Below are positions 8,757 to 16,899 of a stretch of 64,000 bases of DNA, one piece after another. The notes below the pieces were generated by a model that was given only the letters and a program-made list of their open reading frames with translations, was not told the DNA's origin and made no database searches. The DNA lies in NCBI RefSeq assembly GCF_001424045.1, contig NZ_LMQB01000001.1:718083-782082 (forward strand). Direction: 5' to 3'. The stretch comes from Rhizobium sp. Leaf371. Its GTDB lineage: Bacteria > Pseudomonadota > Alphaproteobacteria > Rhizobiales > Rhizobiaceae. The stretch's first letter is position 1, and every line of letters begins with the position of its first letter. The translations under genes and the position numbers were made by a program.

Positions 8757-10036
8757 CCAATGCCTATCAGGACCATCTCGGCCGCCCGCTGATCGCCGTC
8801 ACCGGCATGGGCGTCATCACCTCGCTCGGACAGGGACTGCAGGACAACTGGGCCGCGCTCACCGGCGGCGTGTCCGGCATCCACAACATTACCCGCTTCC
8901 CGACCGACGGCCTGTCGACGCGGATCTGCGGTACGGTCGATTTTATCGACGTGCCCAACGAGAACTCGGTCGAGCGCTCCTATGCCATGGCGCGCGAAAC
9001 GACGCTCGAAGCGCTGGCGCAGGCCGGGATCTCCGGCGATTTCGATGGCCCGCTGTTTCTCGCCGCGCCGCCGATCGAGCCGGAATGGAGCGCCCGCTTC
9101 GCGCTCGCCGACCGTTCGCCCCCGTCCGAAAAGCCGGCCGATGCCTATAACCGCTTCCTCGCCGCCATGCGCGACAAGGCCGATCCGGTGTTCTACGAAG
9201 CTGCACTCTTCGGTGCGATTTCCGAGCGCCTGTCCGACCGGTTCGGCACGCGCGGGCTGCCGGTGACGCTGTCCACCGCCTGCGCCTCGGGCGCCACCGC
9301 CATCCAGCTCGGCGTCGAGGCCATCCGCCAGGGCCGCACCACGCGCGCGCTGACGGTGGCGACCGACGGGTCGGTGAGCGCGGAAGCGCTGATCCGCTTC
9401 TCGCTGCTCTCGGCGCTCTCCACCCAGAACGATCCGCCCGAGAAGGCCTCCAAGCCGTTCACGCGCGACCGCGACGGCTTCGTCATCGCCGAGGGTGCGG
9501 CGACCCTCGTGCTCGAATCGCTCGAAGCCGCCATCGCGCGCGGTGCCAAGATTCTCGGCATCCTCAAGGGTTGCGGCGAAAAGGCCGATCTCTTCCACCG
9601 CACCCGGTCCTCGCCGGATGGCGGCCCGGCGATCGCGTCGATCCGCGCGGCGCTGGCCGATGCCGGCATTGCCGAAAGCGATGTCGGCTATGTCAACGCG
9701 CATGGCACGTCCACGCCGGAAAACGACAAGATGGAATATGGCGCGATGTCGGCCGTCTTCGGCGAAGGGCTCGCCCGTATCCCGGTGTCCTCGAACAAGT
9801 CGATGATCGGCCACACGCTGACGGCGGCGGGTGCCGTCGAGGCGGTGTTCTCGCTGCAGACCATCCTCACCGGCACGCTGCCGCCGACCATCAACTATCA
9901 GAACCCCGATCCGGCCATTGCCCTGGATGTGGTGCCGAACGTCAAGCGCGATGCGCAGGTGACGGCTGTGCTGTCCAACTCCTTCGGCTTCGGCGGGCAG
10001 AATGCCAGCCTGGTCATGACGGCCGAACCTGCCTGA
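8753..10036 (+). CDS. fabF1XL: Beta-ketoacyl-ACP synthase FabF1XL (intact)
   Basis: A 427-residue condensing enzyme, expected to elongate AcpXL-bound acyl chains for lipid A. The complete FabF catalytic set is visible: Cys177 in STACASGATA, His317 in NAHGTSTPEND, Lys349 and His354 in SNKSMIGHTLTAAG. It overlaps fabF2XL by four bases, so the two would be made in equal amounts, which suits a heterodimer. Insertions around residues 95-140, compared with housekeeping FabF, are typical of this subfamily. Confidence 0.95.
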   Translation: MTNAYQDHLGRPLIAVTGMGVITSLGQGLQDNWAALTGGVSGIHNITRFPTDGLSTRICGTVDFIDVPNENSVERSYAMARETTLEALAQAGISGDFDGPLFLAAPPIEPEWSARFALADRSPPSEKPADAYNRFLAAMRDKADPVFYEAALFGAISERLSDRFGTRGLPVTLSTACASGATAIQLGVEAIRQGRTTRALTVATDGSVSAEALIRFSLLSALSTQNDPPEKASKPFTRDRDGFVIAEGAATLVLESLEAAIARGAKILGILKGCGEKADLFHRTRSSPDGGPAIASIRAALADAGIAESDVGYVNAHGTSTPENDKMEYGAMSAVFGEGLARIPVSSNKSMIGHTLTAAGAVEAVFSLQTILTGTLPPTINYQNPDPAIALDVVPNVKRDAQVTAVLSNSFGFGGQNASLVMTAEPA

Positions 10037-10099
10037 CGCCCTGATATTGACACGCATGAAGACGACAGACGAACCCGCGGAAACGATAAGGAAAAGACC

Positions 10100-11128
10100 A
10101 TGCGCGCGCTGCAACTGATCGACGACCGGAAGCTTGAAGTCACCGACCTGCCGGAGCCGGACGCACCGGGCCCCGGCGAGGTGACGCTGCGCGTCAAGGC
10201 CGTCGCGCTCAATCACATCGACGTCTGGGGCTGGCGCGGCATGGCCTTTGCCAAGCGCAAGATGCCGCTCGTCATCGGTGCGGAAGCGGCAGGCGTCGTG
10301 GAGACGATCGGGCCGGGCGTCGCCAACGTTCTTCCCGGACAGCTGGTGTCGATCTACGGCGCCCGAACCTGCGGCCTCTGCCGCCCGTGCCGCGAAGGTC
10401 GCGACAATCTCTGCGAACATGTGAGCGGCGTTCACGGCTTCCACCTCGACGGTTTTGCGCAGGAGAAGGTCAATCTTCCCGCCCGCCTTCTCGTGCCGGC
10501 ACCGCCCGGCATCGATGCGGTTGCGGCGGCGCTCGCGCCCGTGACCTTCGGGACGGTGGAGCATATGCTGTTCGACAATGCGAAGCTCGAGCCGGGCGAG
10601 ACGATCCTCGTCCATGCCGGCGGTTCCGGCATCGGCTCGGCGGCGATCCAGCTTGCCAAGAAGATCGGCTGCACCGTCATCACCACGGTCGGCTCCGACG
10701 ACAAGATCGAGAAGGCCAAGGCGCTCGGTGCCGATCACGTCATCAACTACCGCACCGACCGTTTTGAAGGCGTCGTGCGCAAGCTGACGAAGAAGAAGGG
10801 CGTCGATGTCGTGTTCGAGCATGTCGGCAAGGACACCTGGGCCGGCTCCATGCTCTGCATGAAGCGGGGCGGGCGGCTCGTCACCTGCGGCTCCACCTCG
10901 GGCGTTTCGGCCGACATGAACCTGATGATGCTCTTCCAGCAGCAGCTGAAGCTCATCGGCTCGTTCGGCTGCCGGATGGAGAACATGGCCGATGCCATGC
11001 AAAAGATGGCGCGCGGTCTCGTTCATCCCGTCATCGATACGGAAGTGACCTTCGAAAACATCGACCGCGCGCTGGAGCGCATGGAGGGTCGCCAGGTGTT
11101 CGGCAAGATCGTCCTGCGGCTGGATTGA
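10100..11128 (+). CDS. adh2XL: Zinc-binding alcohol dehydrogenase-like protein Adh2XL
   Basis: A 342-residue medium-chain dehydrogenase/reductase. It has the GroES-like N-terminal domain, the structural zinc cysteines in ARTCGLCRPCREGRDNLC, and a nucleotide-binding domain beginning ILVHAGGSGIGSAA. The gene is standard in the rhizobial acpXL-lpxXL cluster, where it is presumed to act on the very long acyl chain; its exact reaction is not settled. The 63-bp gap after fabF1XL holds a good AAGGAAAAG ribosome site. It ends overlapping or touching lpxXL. Confidence 0.9.
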   Translation: MRALQLIDDRKLEVTDLPEPDAPGPGEVTLRVKAVALNHIDVWGWRGMAFAKRKMPLVIGAEAAGVVETIGPGVANVLPGQLVSIYGARTCGLCRPCREGRDNLCEHVSGVHGFHLDGFAQEKVNLPARLLVPAPPGIDAVAAALAPVTFGTVEHMLFDNAKLEPGETILVHAGGSGIGSAAIQLAKKIGCTVITTVGSDDKIEKAKALGADHVINYRTDRFEGVVRKLTKKKGVDVVFEHVGKDTWAGSMLCMKRGGRLVTCGSTSGVSADMNLMMLFQQQLKLIGSFGCRMENMADAMQKMARGLVHPVIDTEVTFENIDRALERMEGRQVFGKIVLRLD

Positions 11129-12093
11129 CCGCCGTGCGCAGCCTGATCACGCGGCTCGTGCTGTTTGCCCGGCACGCCCAGGACTGGATCGTCGCGCAAC
11201 TCGCCTTCCTGCCGCTGATGCTTTTGAAGCTGCTGCCGGCGGATACGGCGCTAAACCTTATGGATCGCGTCTCGCGGTTCGCCGGACCGCGCTTCATGCG
11301 CGGCCGGCATCTGCTGACGCTCGCCAATCTGCGGGCCGCCTATCCGGAAAAGAGCGACGACGAGATCCAGGCGATCGCGCTCGAAAGCTGGGGGTCGATC
11401 GGCCGGCTCGCTGCAGAATATGTCTTTCTCGACCGGTTGTTCGATTATGATCCGACACGCGGCGCGCCCGGCCGCGTCGAGGTGGTCGGTGCGCCGATCT
11501 TCCTTGATCTGCGCGACAATCCGCGCCCCTTCATCGTTTTTACCGCCCATACGGGCAGCTTCGAGATGCTGCCGGTGGCGGGCTCGGCCTTCGGCCTGGA
11601 TGTCACCGTCCTCTTCCGCCCGCCGAACAATGCGACCATGGCCAAGAAGGTCTTCGAGTTTCGTGCCAAGCGCATGGGAACGCTCGTGCCCTCTCACGCG
11701 GGCTCATCCTTCACCCTGGCCCGCAAGCTGGACGAGGGACACGGGATCGGTGTGCTGGTCGATCAGAAGTTCCGCAAGGGTCTGGAGACGACCTTCTTCG
11801 GGCAGCCGGTGAAGACCAATCCGCTTCTGGCCAAGCTCGTTCGGCAGTTCGGCTGCGAGGTCTATCCCGCCCGCTGCATCCGGCTTCCCGGCAATCGCTT
11901 TCGCCTGGAGATCGAGCCCGCCGTGACCATTCCCCGCAAGGAAGGCGGCAGCGTCGATGTCGAGGCGACGGCGCAGCTGCTCAACGACACGGTGGAGCGC
12001 TGGGTGCGGGAATATCCCGGCCAATGGCTCTGGTACCATGATCGCTGGCACGTGAAGCGCAGAGTTGCCCGCGAGACCAAGACGAAAATGTAG
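11125..12093 (+). CDS. lpxXL: Lipid A very-long-chain fatty acid acyltransferase LpxXL
   Basis: A 322-residue member of the LpxL/HtrB lauroyltransferase family. It transfers the C28 chain from AcpXL to a hydroxyacyl group of lipid A at the inner membrane. The catalytic HX4E motif reads HTGSFE in FIVFTAHTGSFEMLPV, followed by VLVDQKFRKG and the terminal QWLWYHDRWH; an N-terminal hydrophobic helix anchors it. The start is uncertain: a TTG at 11125 overlaps the adh2XL stop, and a GTG lies nine bases downstream at 11134; neither has a strong ribosome site, so coupling to adh2XL is likely. It closes the operon. Confidence 0.93.
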   Translation: MTAVRSLITRLVLFARHAQDWIVAQLAFLPLMLLKLLPADTALNLMDRVSRFAGPRFMRGRHLLTLANLRAAYPEKSDDEIQAIALESWGSIGRLAAEYVFLDRLFDYDPTRGAPGRVEVVGAPIFLDLRDNPRPFIVFTAHTGSFEMLPVAGSAFGLDVTVLFRPPNNATMAKKVFEFRAKRMGTLVPSHAGSSFTLARKLDEGHGIGVLVDQKFRKGLETTFFGQPVKTNPLLAKLVRQFGCEVYPARCIRLPGNRFRLEIEPAVTIPRKEGGSVDVEATAQLLNDTVERWVREYPGQWLWYHDRWHVKRRVARETKTKM

Positions 12094-12331
12094 CGAAGCG
12101 AGCGTCCCTCGACCTCCTCCCGAAAAACGTGCAGGAACGGCCAGAGCGCGTGTGTCCTCTCTAAAAAAGGCATGTGAAATTCACGATACTGTAAGGGATC
12201 GGTTGAAAGGCGTCGCCGCGGGTGTAAAGTCGTATCCCACTGGTTCGAGCAATTGATGAGACATGCTGATTCATGCCCTTGCAGAGAGACGACAGTCCCT
12301 TACCGGGCACGCTTGAATATGGAGATGACGC

Positions 12332-13063
12332 GTGAGGACGCTGATCGATTTATTCTGGATGAAATACTCCAAGCTGTATGAGGCTGTTGACCAGGGCGAT
12401 GCTTTGCTGATCGACGGGCTCGATCGTGAAATCAAACCGTTGGTCAAGGCCATCGAGAACAAGCAGGCCAGGAGCGCCGAGGAAGCCCGGCTTCAATTCG
12501 ACTTTCTTCTGGATCTCCTGCGGCAGGAAGCCGACGACCGCGCCCATGTGATCCGGCACAGCAATACCTTGTCCCGGCTTGCCGAGCGCTACTTCGTCGA
12601 GGCGGAAACGGGGCGATTCCGGATCCGCGATCCGGGCATCTCCCTGACCTGCGATTCGCCGCCGCCCGAAAAGGCGCAGGAGCCGTCTTTGGACGAGGAT
12701 GTCCTCGACAGCCTTCCCGACCACGTCTTCGTCATCACGACCGACTACCGCTATCTCTACACGAATGCGTTGCATGCGCGGGCGGTCGATTCGAAGGTCC
12801 TGTCTCTCGTCGGCCGGCCGGTGGTCGAGCGTTCCGATCAGCAGCCATTCTTCGAGGACAGTCTGAAGCCGCGTCTCGAGCGCTGTTTCCGCGGCGAGAT
12901 CGTGGACACCACCTATGCCCGTGAGGTGAACGGGCGAACGATCGTGATCCGCTCCCGCATGACGCCGGCCCGTTGCGATGCGGGCGAGATCATCGGCGCC
13001 ATCGTCGTCTATCAGGAACTGGCCAACCGCCGCCGCACGGTCGCAGCCGAGGCGGCAGCCTGA
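12332..13063 (+). CDS. PAS-domain protein of unknown role
   Basis: A 243-residue soluble protein. The first 90 or so residues are predicted helical and charged; residues about 118-230 look like a PAS fold, running from LDSLPDHVFVITTDYRYLYTN to the closing strand GEIIGAIVVYQEL. There is no kinase, cyclase or DNA-binding output, so it may be a stand-alone sensor or partner protein. The start is GTG 12332 with GGAG nine bases before it. Flanking gaps of 238 and 90 bp suggest it is monocistronic. Function is not known to me. Confidence 0.7.
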   Translation: MRTLIDLFWMKYSKLYEAVDQGDALLIDGLDREIKPLVKAIENKQARSAEEARLQFDFLLDLLRQEADDRAHVIRHSNTLSRLAERYFVEAETGRFRIRDPGISLTCDSPPPEKAQEPSLDEDVLDSLPDHVFVITTDYRYLYTNALHARAVDSKVLSLVGRPVVERSDQQPFFEDSLKPRLERCFRGEIVDTTYAREVNGRTIVIRSRMTPARCDAGEIIGAIVVYQELANRRRTVAAEAAA

Positions 13064-13153
13064 CGCCGCGGCGGGAACCGGCAGTCTGAAGCCGCGCGCC
13101 TTGCGTCACGGAGCGTCGTCAAACGCCGAATCCGGATCCCCGACGGGCCCGAG

Positions 13154-13555
13154 TTAAAGACCGGGTTCCAGAATGTGCTTGAGCTGCATCAGGTCCTTGC
13201 GGACCCATTCCACATCGCGCCGAAAGCTCTGCGCGTCGGTGCCCGGCTGCTGCAGAACAGTAAACACGACCACCGCACCTTCACCGTTCGGCGTTACGCG
13301 GAAAGCGTTGTAGGTTGTCTCGCCCGTCTCCAGCACCACCGTGTGGTCCATGACGCCGAGGCTGTTGGTCGGGGTGAAAAAGATCTTCGCCGTGCCGAGA
13401 GGGCCGGTCGCGATCCAGTGATCGCCGGCCGGTTGCAAGCCGCTTGCAAGCCCCGAGGCCCAGAGCGGCATGGTCTCCGGCTGGCTTGCATAGGCATAGA
13501 CCGCAGCCGCGTCGCGCGCGATGACCACATCGACCGTTTGAACGTTCCGGATCAT
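13154..13555 (-). CDS. SRPBCC-fold protein
   Basis: A 133-residue protein that looks like a START/SRPBCC (polyketide cyclase/AHSA1-like) ligand-binding domain. It shows an N-terminal strand QTVDVVIARDAAAVYAYAS, the loop TMPLWASG and a long C-terminal helix VEWVRKDLMQLKHIL. Such domains bind hydrophobic ligands or steroid-like molecules; no catalytic residues can be named. ATG 13555 was chosen because a near-perfect GGAGGAGAG ribosome site lies before it, although the frame is open to 13711. It is divergent from gnd with 280 bp between. Confidence 0.75.
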   Translation of the reverse strand: MIRNVQTVDVVIARDAAAVYAYASQPETMPLWASGLASGLQPAGDHWIATGPLGTAKIFFTPTNSLGVMDHTVVLETGETTYNAFRVTPNGEGAVVVFTVLQQPGTDAQSFRRDVEWVRKDLMQLKHILEPGL

Positions 13556-13835
13556 TTCCGCTCTCCTCCAGGGCCCGATGCGCCTGCGCGCCGGCGCAGG
13601 CCGAGGCCGTCTTCGCAGGCTTGCCGATCGTCCGCCGCTCTCCCGGCGTCGCGCCGGAAATGTAGCTTGCGACTTCAACAATGTCTTGTGGTTCCGTCTT
13701 TCCGGTGCCAAAACTTGCGGCGTTCACCCATCGGGCAACCGGCTGCGACGGTCGGCATTGCGGGTAGGGCACATGGATGGAGCGCCTGCCGGACACCGGC
13801 ATCCCCGCGTTCCAGGATCTAACGGAGGCATACAC

Positions 13836-15275
13836 GTGGCACAGGCGGAAATCGGCCTCATCGGGCTCGGCGTCATGGGGTCCAACCTCGCGCTCAACAT
13901 TGCCGAAAAGGGCAACACGATCGCGGTGTTCAACCGCACGGTGGAGCGCACGAGAGAATTTTACGAAGAGGCCGGCGATCTGAAGGATCGCATCATCCCC
14001 TGCGAAACGATCGAGGACTTCGTTGCGGCGATCAAGCCGCCGCGGCCGATCATCATCATGATCAAGGCCGGCGATGCCGTCGATCAGCAGATGGAAATCC
14101 TGAAGCCGCATCTGGAAGCGCACGACATCATGATCGATGCCGGCAACGCCAATTTCCGCGACACGATGCGCCGCTTCGACACGCTGAAGGACAGCGGCCT
14201 GACCTTCATCGGCATGGGCGTGTCCGGTGGCGAGGAAGGCGCGCGCCATGGTCCCTCGATCATGGTCGGCGGTCTGGAGGAAAGCTGGAAGCGCGTCGAG
14301 AAGGTTTTGACCTCGATCGCCGCGCGCTACGAAGGCGATCCCTGCGTTGCCTGGCTCGGCGAGAACGGTGCGGGTCATTTCGTCAAGACGATCCATAACG
14401 GCATCGAATATGCCGATATGCAGATGATCGCGGAGATCTACGGTATCCTGCGCGACGGCCTGAAGATGAGCGCCGCCGAGATCGCCGAGGTCTTTGCGAC
14501 CTGGAACAAGGGCCGACTCAACTCCTTCCTGATCGAGATCTCCGAGATCGTCCTGCGCGCCGGCGACCAGCTCGGCTCCGGTCCGCTGGTCGATGTCATT
14601 CTCGACAAGGCCGGCCAGAAGGGCACCGGCAAGTGGTCGGTGATCGAGGCGCAGAACATGGGCGTGCCGGCCACAGGCATCGAAGCCGCCGTTGCCGCCC
14701 GCAGCCTGTCGTCGATGAAGGCCGAACGCGAGGCTGCCGAAAAAATTCTCGGACTGCCGGACGTGCCGCCGCTGTCGATCGGCGACAAGGCGGCCTTCCT
14801 GGCCGATCTCGAAAACGCGCTGCTTGCGGCCAAGATCGGCGCCTATGCGCAGGGCTTCGCCGTCATGGCGGCAGCGTCGCGCGAGTTCGGCTGGAACCTG
14901 CCGATGCCGACCATCGCCCGCATCTGGCGTGCCGGCTGCATCATCCGCTCGCAGTTCCTCGACGAGATCACCAAGGCGTTTACCGAATCGCCGGATGCCG
15001 CAAACCTCATCGTCACCCCGGCCTTCGCGGCCATGGTCAAGGAAACCGACGGCCCGCTGCGTCGCGTCGTCTCCACGGCGGTGCTCGGCGGCCTTCCGGT
15101 TCCGGCACTCGCCTCGGCGCTCGGCTATTTCGACAGCTATCGTCGCGCCCGCGGCACGGCGAACATGATCCAGGCCCAGCGCGACTATTTCGGCGCCCAT
15201 GGCTATGACCGCACCGACGGCAAGGATTCGCATCACGGCCCCTGGGGCAGCGGCCTCGTCGCCGAACGCTCGTAA
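13836..15275 (+). CDS. gnd: 6-phosphogluconate dehydrogenase, decarboxylating
   Basis: A 479-residue cytosolic enzyme of the oxidative pentose phosphate pathway, converting 6-phosphogluconate to ribulose 5-phosphate, CO2 and NADPH. Motifs: Rossmann loop IGLIGLGVMGSNLALN, VSGGEEGARHGPSIM, VKTIHNGIEYADMQ (Lys/His/Asn of the active site) and the C-terminal FGAHGYDRTD tail. Length matches the long type. The start is GTG 13836 with CGGAGG upstream; the open frame before it lacks homology. A strong terminator hairpin follows. Confidence 0.96.
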   Translation: MAQAEIGLIGLGVMGSNLALNIAEKGNTIAVFNRTVERTREFYEEAGDLKDRIIPCETIEDFVAAIKPPRPIIIMIKAGDAVDQQMEILKPHLEAHDIMIDAGNANFRDTMRRFDTLKDSGLTFIGMGVSGGEEGARHGPSIMVGGLEESWKRVEKVLTSIAARYEGDPCVAWLGENGAGHFVKTIHNGIEYADMQMIAEIYGILRDGLKMSAAEIAEVFATWNKGRLNSFLIEISEIVLRAGDQLGSGPLVDVILDKAGQKGTGKWSVIEAQNMGVPATGIEAAVAARSLSSMKAEREAAEKILGLPDVPPLSIGDKAAFLADLENALLAAKIGAYAQGFAVMAAASREFGWNLPMPTIARIWRAGCIIRSQFLDEITKAFTESPDAANLIVTPAFAAMVKETDGPLRRVVSTAVLGGLPVPALASALGYFDSYRRARGTANMIQAQRDYFGAHGYDRTDGKDSHHGPWGSGLVAERS

Positions 15276-15300
15276 GCCGGCGATCTGCGTCTCCACGAAC

Positions 15301-15337
15301 AAAAGGGCCGCGCGACATTCTCGCGCGGCCCTTTCTG
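15301..15337 (+). terminator. Terminator of gnd
   Basis: Perfect 12-bp stem AGGGCCGCGCGA / TCGCGCGGCCCT (15304-15315 and 15321-15332) with a 5-base loop and a short T-rich tail. It lies 25 bases after the gnd stop and may also act for the convergent LacI-type gene. Confidence 0.85.
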
Positions 15338-15376
15338 TTCTGGTTTCTCTCGATCCGAGGCTGACGAAGCGCCGGC

Positions 15377-16456
15377 CTATCTGTCGACGCCGCTCAGGCT
15401 CTGCAGCTCTTCCGCCGGTTTCCCGGCGATGCGGGCGAGAACGGCCTTGGCGAGTTCATGGCCGGCATGGCGGATGTCCTCCTTCATGGTGATCACCTCG
15501 GGGCGCAGCCAGCCGAGAAAGTCGCTCGGCACCTTCGAGACGACATCGAGATCCTGTCCGATCTTGCGGCCGGTTGCCTCGATCGCGGCGATCAGGGCGA
15601 TCGTTCCGGCGCCGCTTCCCGAGACGATGCCATCCGGCACGACGCCGCCGCGCAACAGCGTTTCGAAGGCGGCGCGGATATCGATCAGCGAGTGATCGAT
15701 ATCGACATCGTCGAACGGGACGGTCTCGACGCCGAAGTCGCGGACCGCGCGTTCGAAGCCATGGCGCATGTGCCGGTGGAAGGTGAGGTGGGGCGGCGGC
15801 TGCAGTAGGGTCAGCCGACGGCGACCGCGCTCCACCAGCGTCCGCACCGCCGCATAGGCAAAGCCCTCATTGTCATAGTCGTGATAGGGGTGTGCCAGCC
15901 CCATCTCGGTGCGCCCATGCGTGGCGAAGGGGAAGTTGCGCTCCAGCATCAGCGCAACGCGCGCGTCCTTCGGCTCGGTGCGCGAAATGATGACGCCGTC
16001 GGCCGCGCCCGTGTCCAGCACGTAGCGAACCGGGGCGAGGGCGTCCCGCGAGGGGCTGTAGGGCGTGACCACGAGATGGTAGGGCGTGGCCGCCAGCACC
16101 TCGGAGATGCCGACGACGATCGGGCTGGTCAGGCCCATGATCTCCTCTTCCAGCGACAGGACGAGGCTGATGACATTGGTCTTGCCGGTCCGCAGCCGGA
16201 CGCCGGCGCGGTTCGGTTGGTAGCCGACCTGCCGCGCGACGAGACGGACGCGCTCCTTGGTTTCCGCGCCGATATCGGGTGCATCCTTCAGCGCCCGCGA
16301 CACGGTGGTGATACCCAGTCCCGTCATGAAGGCGATCGTCTTCAGCGTCGGCCGATCGTTGGCAGGCAGGCTCGATGCGGGGCGGGCACTGCCGGTCTGG
16401 GCGCCTGTCTCGGCTGCTACGGGCGCGGAACCACCGGTTCGTTTCGTGTCGTCCAT
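15377..16456 (-). CDS. LacI-family transcriptional regulator of the sugar locus
   Basis: A 359-residue repressor-type protein. The DNA-binding domain is at residues about 37-85 (TLKTIAFMTGLGITTVSRAL, then VGYQPNRAGVRLRTG hinge region), followed by a periplasmic-binding-protein-like sensor domain. An unusual, low-complexity Ala/Gly/Pro leader of about 35 residues precedes the helix-turn-helix. ATG 16456 is preferred over ATG 16474 because GGAAGGG sits just upstream of it, inside the first codons of the longer version. It is divergent from the ABC transporter genes, which it probably represses until a sugar inducer binds. Two similar candidate sites lie in the gap. Confidence 0.9.
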   Translation of the reverse strand: MDDTKRTGGSAPVAAETGAQTGSARPASSLPANDRPTLKTIAFMTGLGITTVSRALKDAPDIGAETKERVRLVARQVGYQPNRAGVRLRTGKTNVISLVLSLEEEIMGLTSPIVVGISEVLAATPYHLVVTPYSPSRDALAPVRYVLDTGAADGVIISRTEPKDARVALMLERNFPFATHGRTEMGLAHPYHDYDNEGFAYAAVRTLVERGRRRLTLLQPPPHLTFHRHMRHGFERAVRDFGVETVPFDDVDIDHSLIDIRAAFETLLRGGVVPDGIVSGSGAGTIALIAAIEATGRKIGQDLDVVSKVPSDFLGWLRPEVITMKEDIRHAGHELAKAVLARIAGKPAEELQSLSGVDR

Positions 16457-16556
16457 CCTTGCCTGCCCTTCCATTCCGGCCCTTGAAGCCGGCTATCCCT
16501 ACCACTTCGATGCAGCTTGACCAAACTCGCTCCTGTCGTGCCTACACCAAAAATCT

Positions 16557-16569
16557 GCAACGATACAGT
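16557..16569 (+). promoter_or_regulatory. Candidate LacI-family operator, copy 1
   Basis: GCAACGATACAGT, an imperfect palindrome around a central CG as in LacI-family operators. It is 101 bp upstream of the regulator start and agrees with copy 2 at 12 of 13 positions. Confidence 0.35.
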
Positions 16570-16872
16570 TGATCCGATGTTCATTTTACGGGACGCCCGC
16601 TCGGTTGCAATCGTCACACGAGCGGTCCGCCCGTCGTTTCCGTTTGCTGCACTGCAGAGCGGCAGTCAGACGTTCTTTTAGGCAGTCATTCTAATGACAT
16701 CATCGTTTCAACGGCTTCTTTGCCTCAGGCGCGGATCGTGCACTGCACCTAAGGGTCGGAGGGGCGGTTCCTCATGGGCGAATAGATCGCGTTAAAGTAG
16801 AAATTGGTGGATCGCAAGAAATTTGCTCTCTGCCGTGTTGCGCGCTTTCCCGACATCCGCTAGGTTTTTACG

Positions 16873-16885
16873 GCAACGTTACAGT
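16873..16885 (+). promoter_or_regulatory. Candidate LacI-family operator, copy 2
   Basis: GCAACGTTACAGT, the second copy of the shared motif, ending 15 bases before the ATG of the sugar-binding protein gene. It is centred on AACGTT. Binding here would block the start of the transporter transcript. Confidence 0.38.
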
Positions 16886-16899
16886 GAGGGAGGAGACTC

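Larger units (their letters stand above)
16457..16899. other. 443-bp regulatory gap of the sugar locus
   Basis: Divergent intergenic region between the LacI-type regulator and the binding-protein gene; lower GC than its flanks. It holds two near-identical 13-mers, described separately. No gene or stable hairpin was seen. Confidence 0.5.

Noticed and set aside
12225-12256. tRNA-like sequence (GGTTCGAGC resembling a T-arm)
   Set aside because: No acceptor stem, D-arm or anticodon arm can be formed around it.
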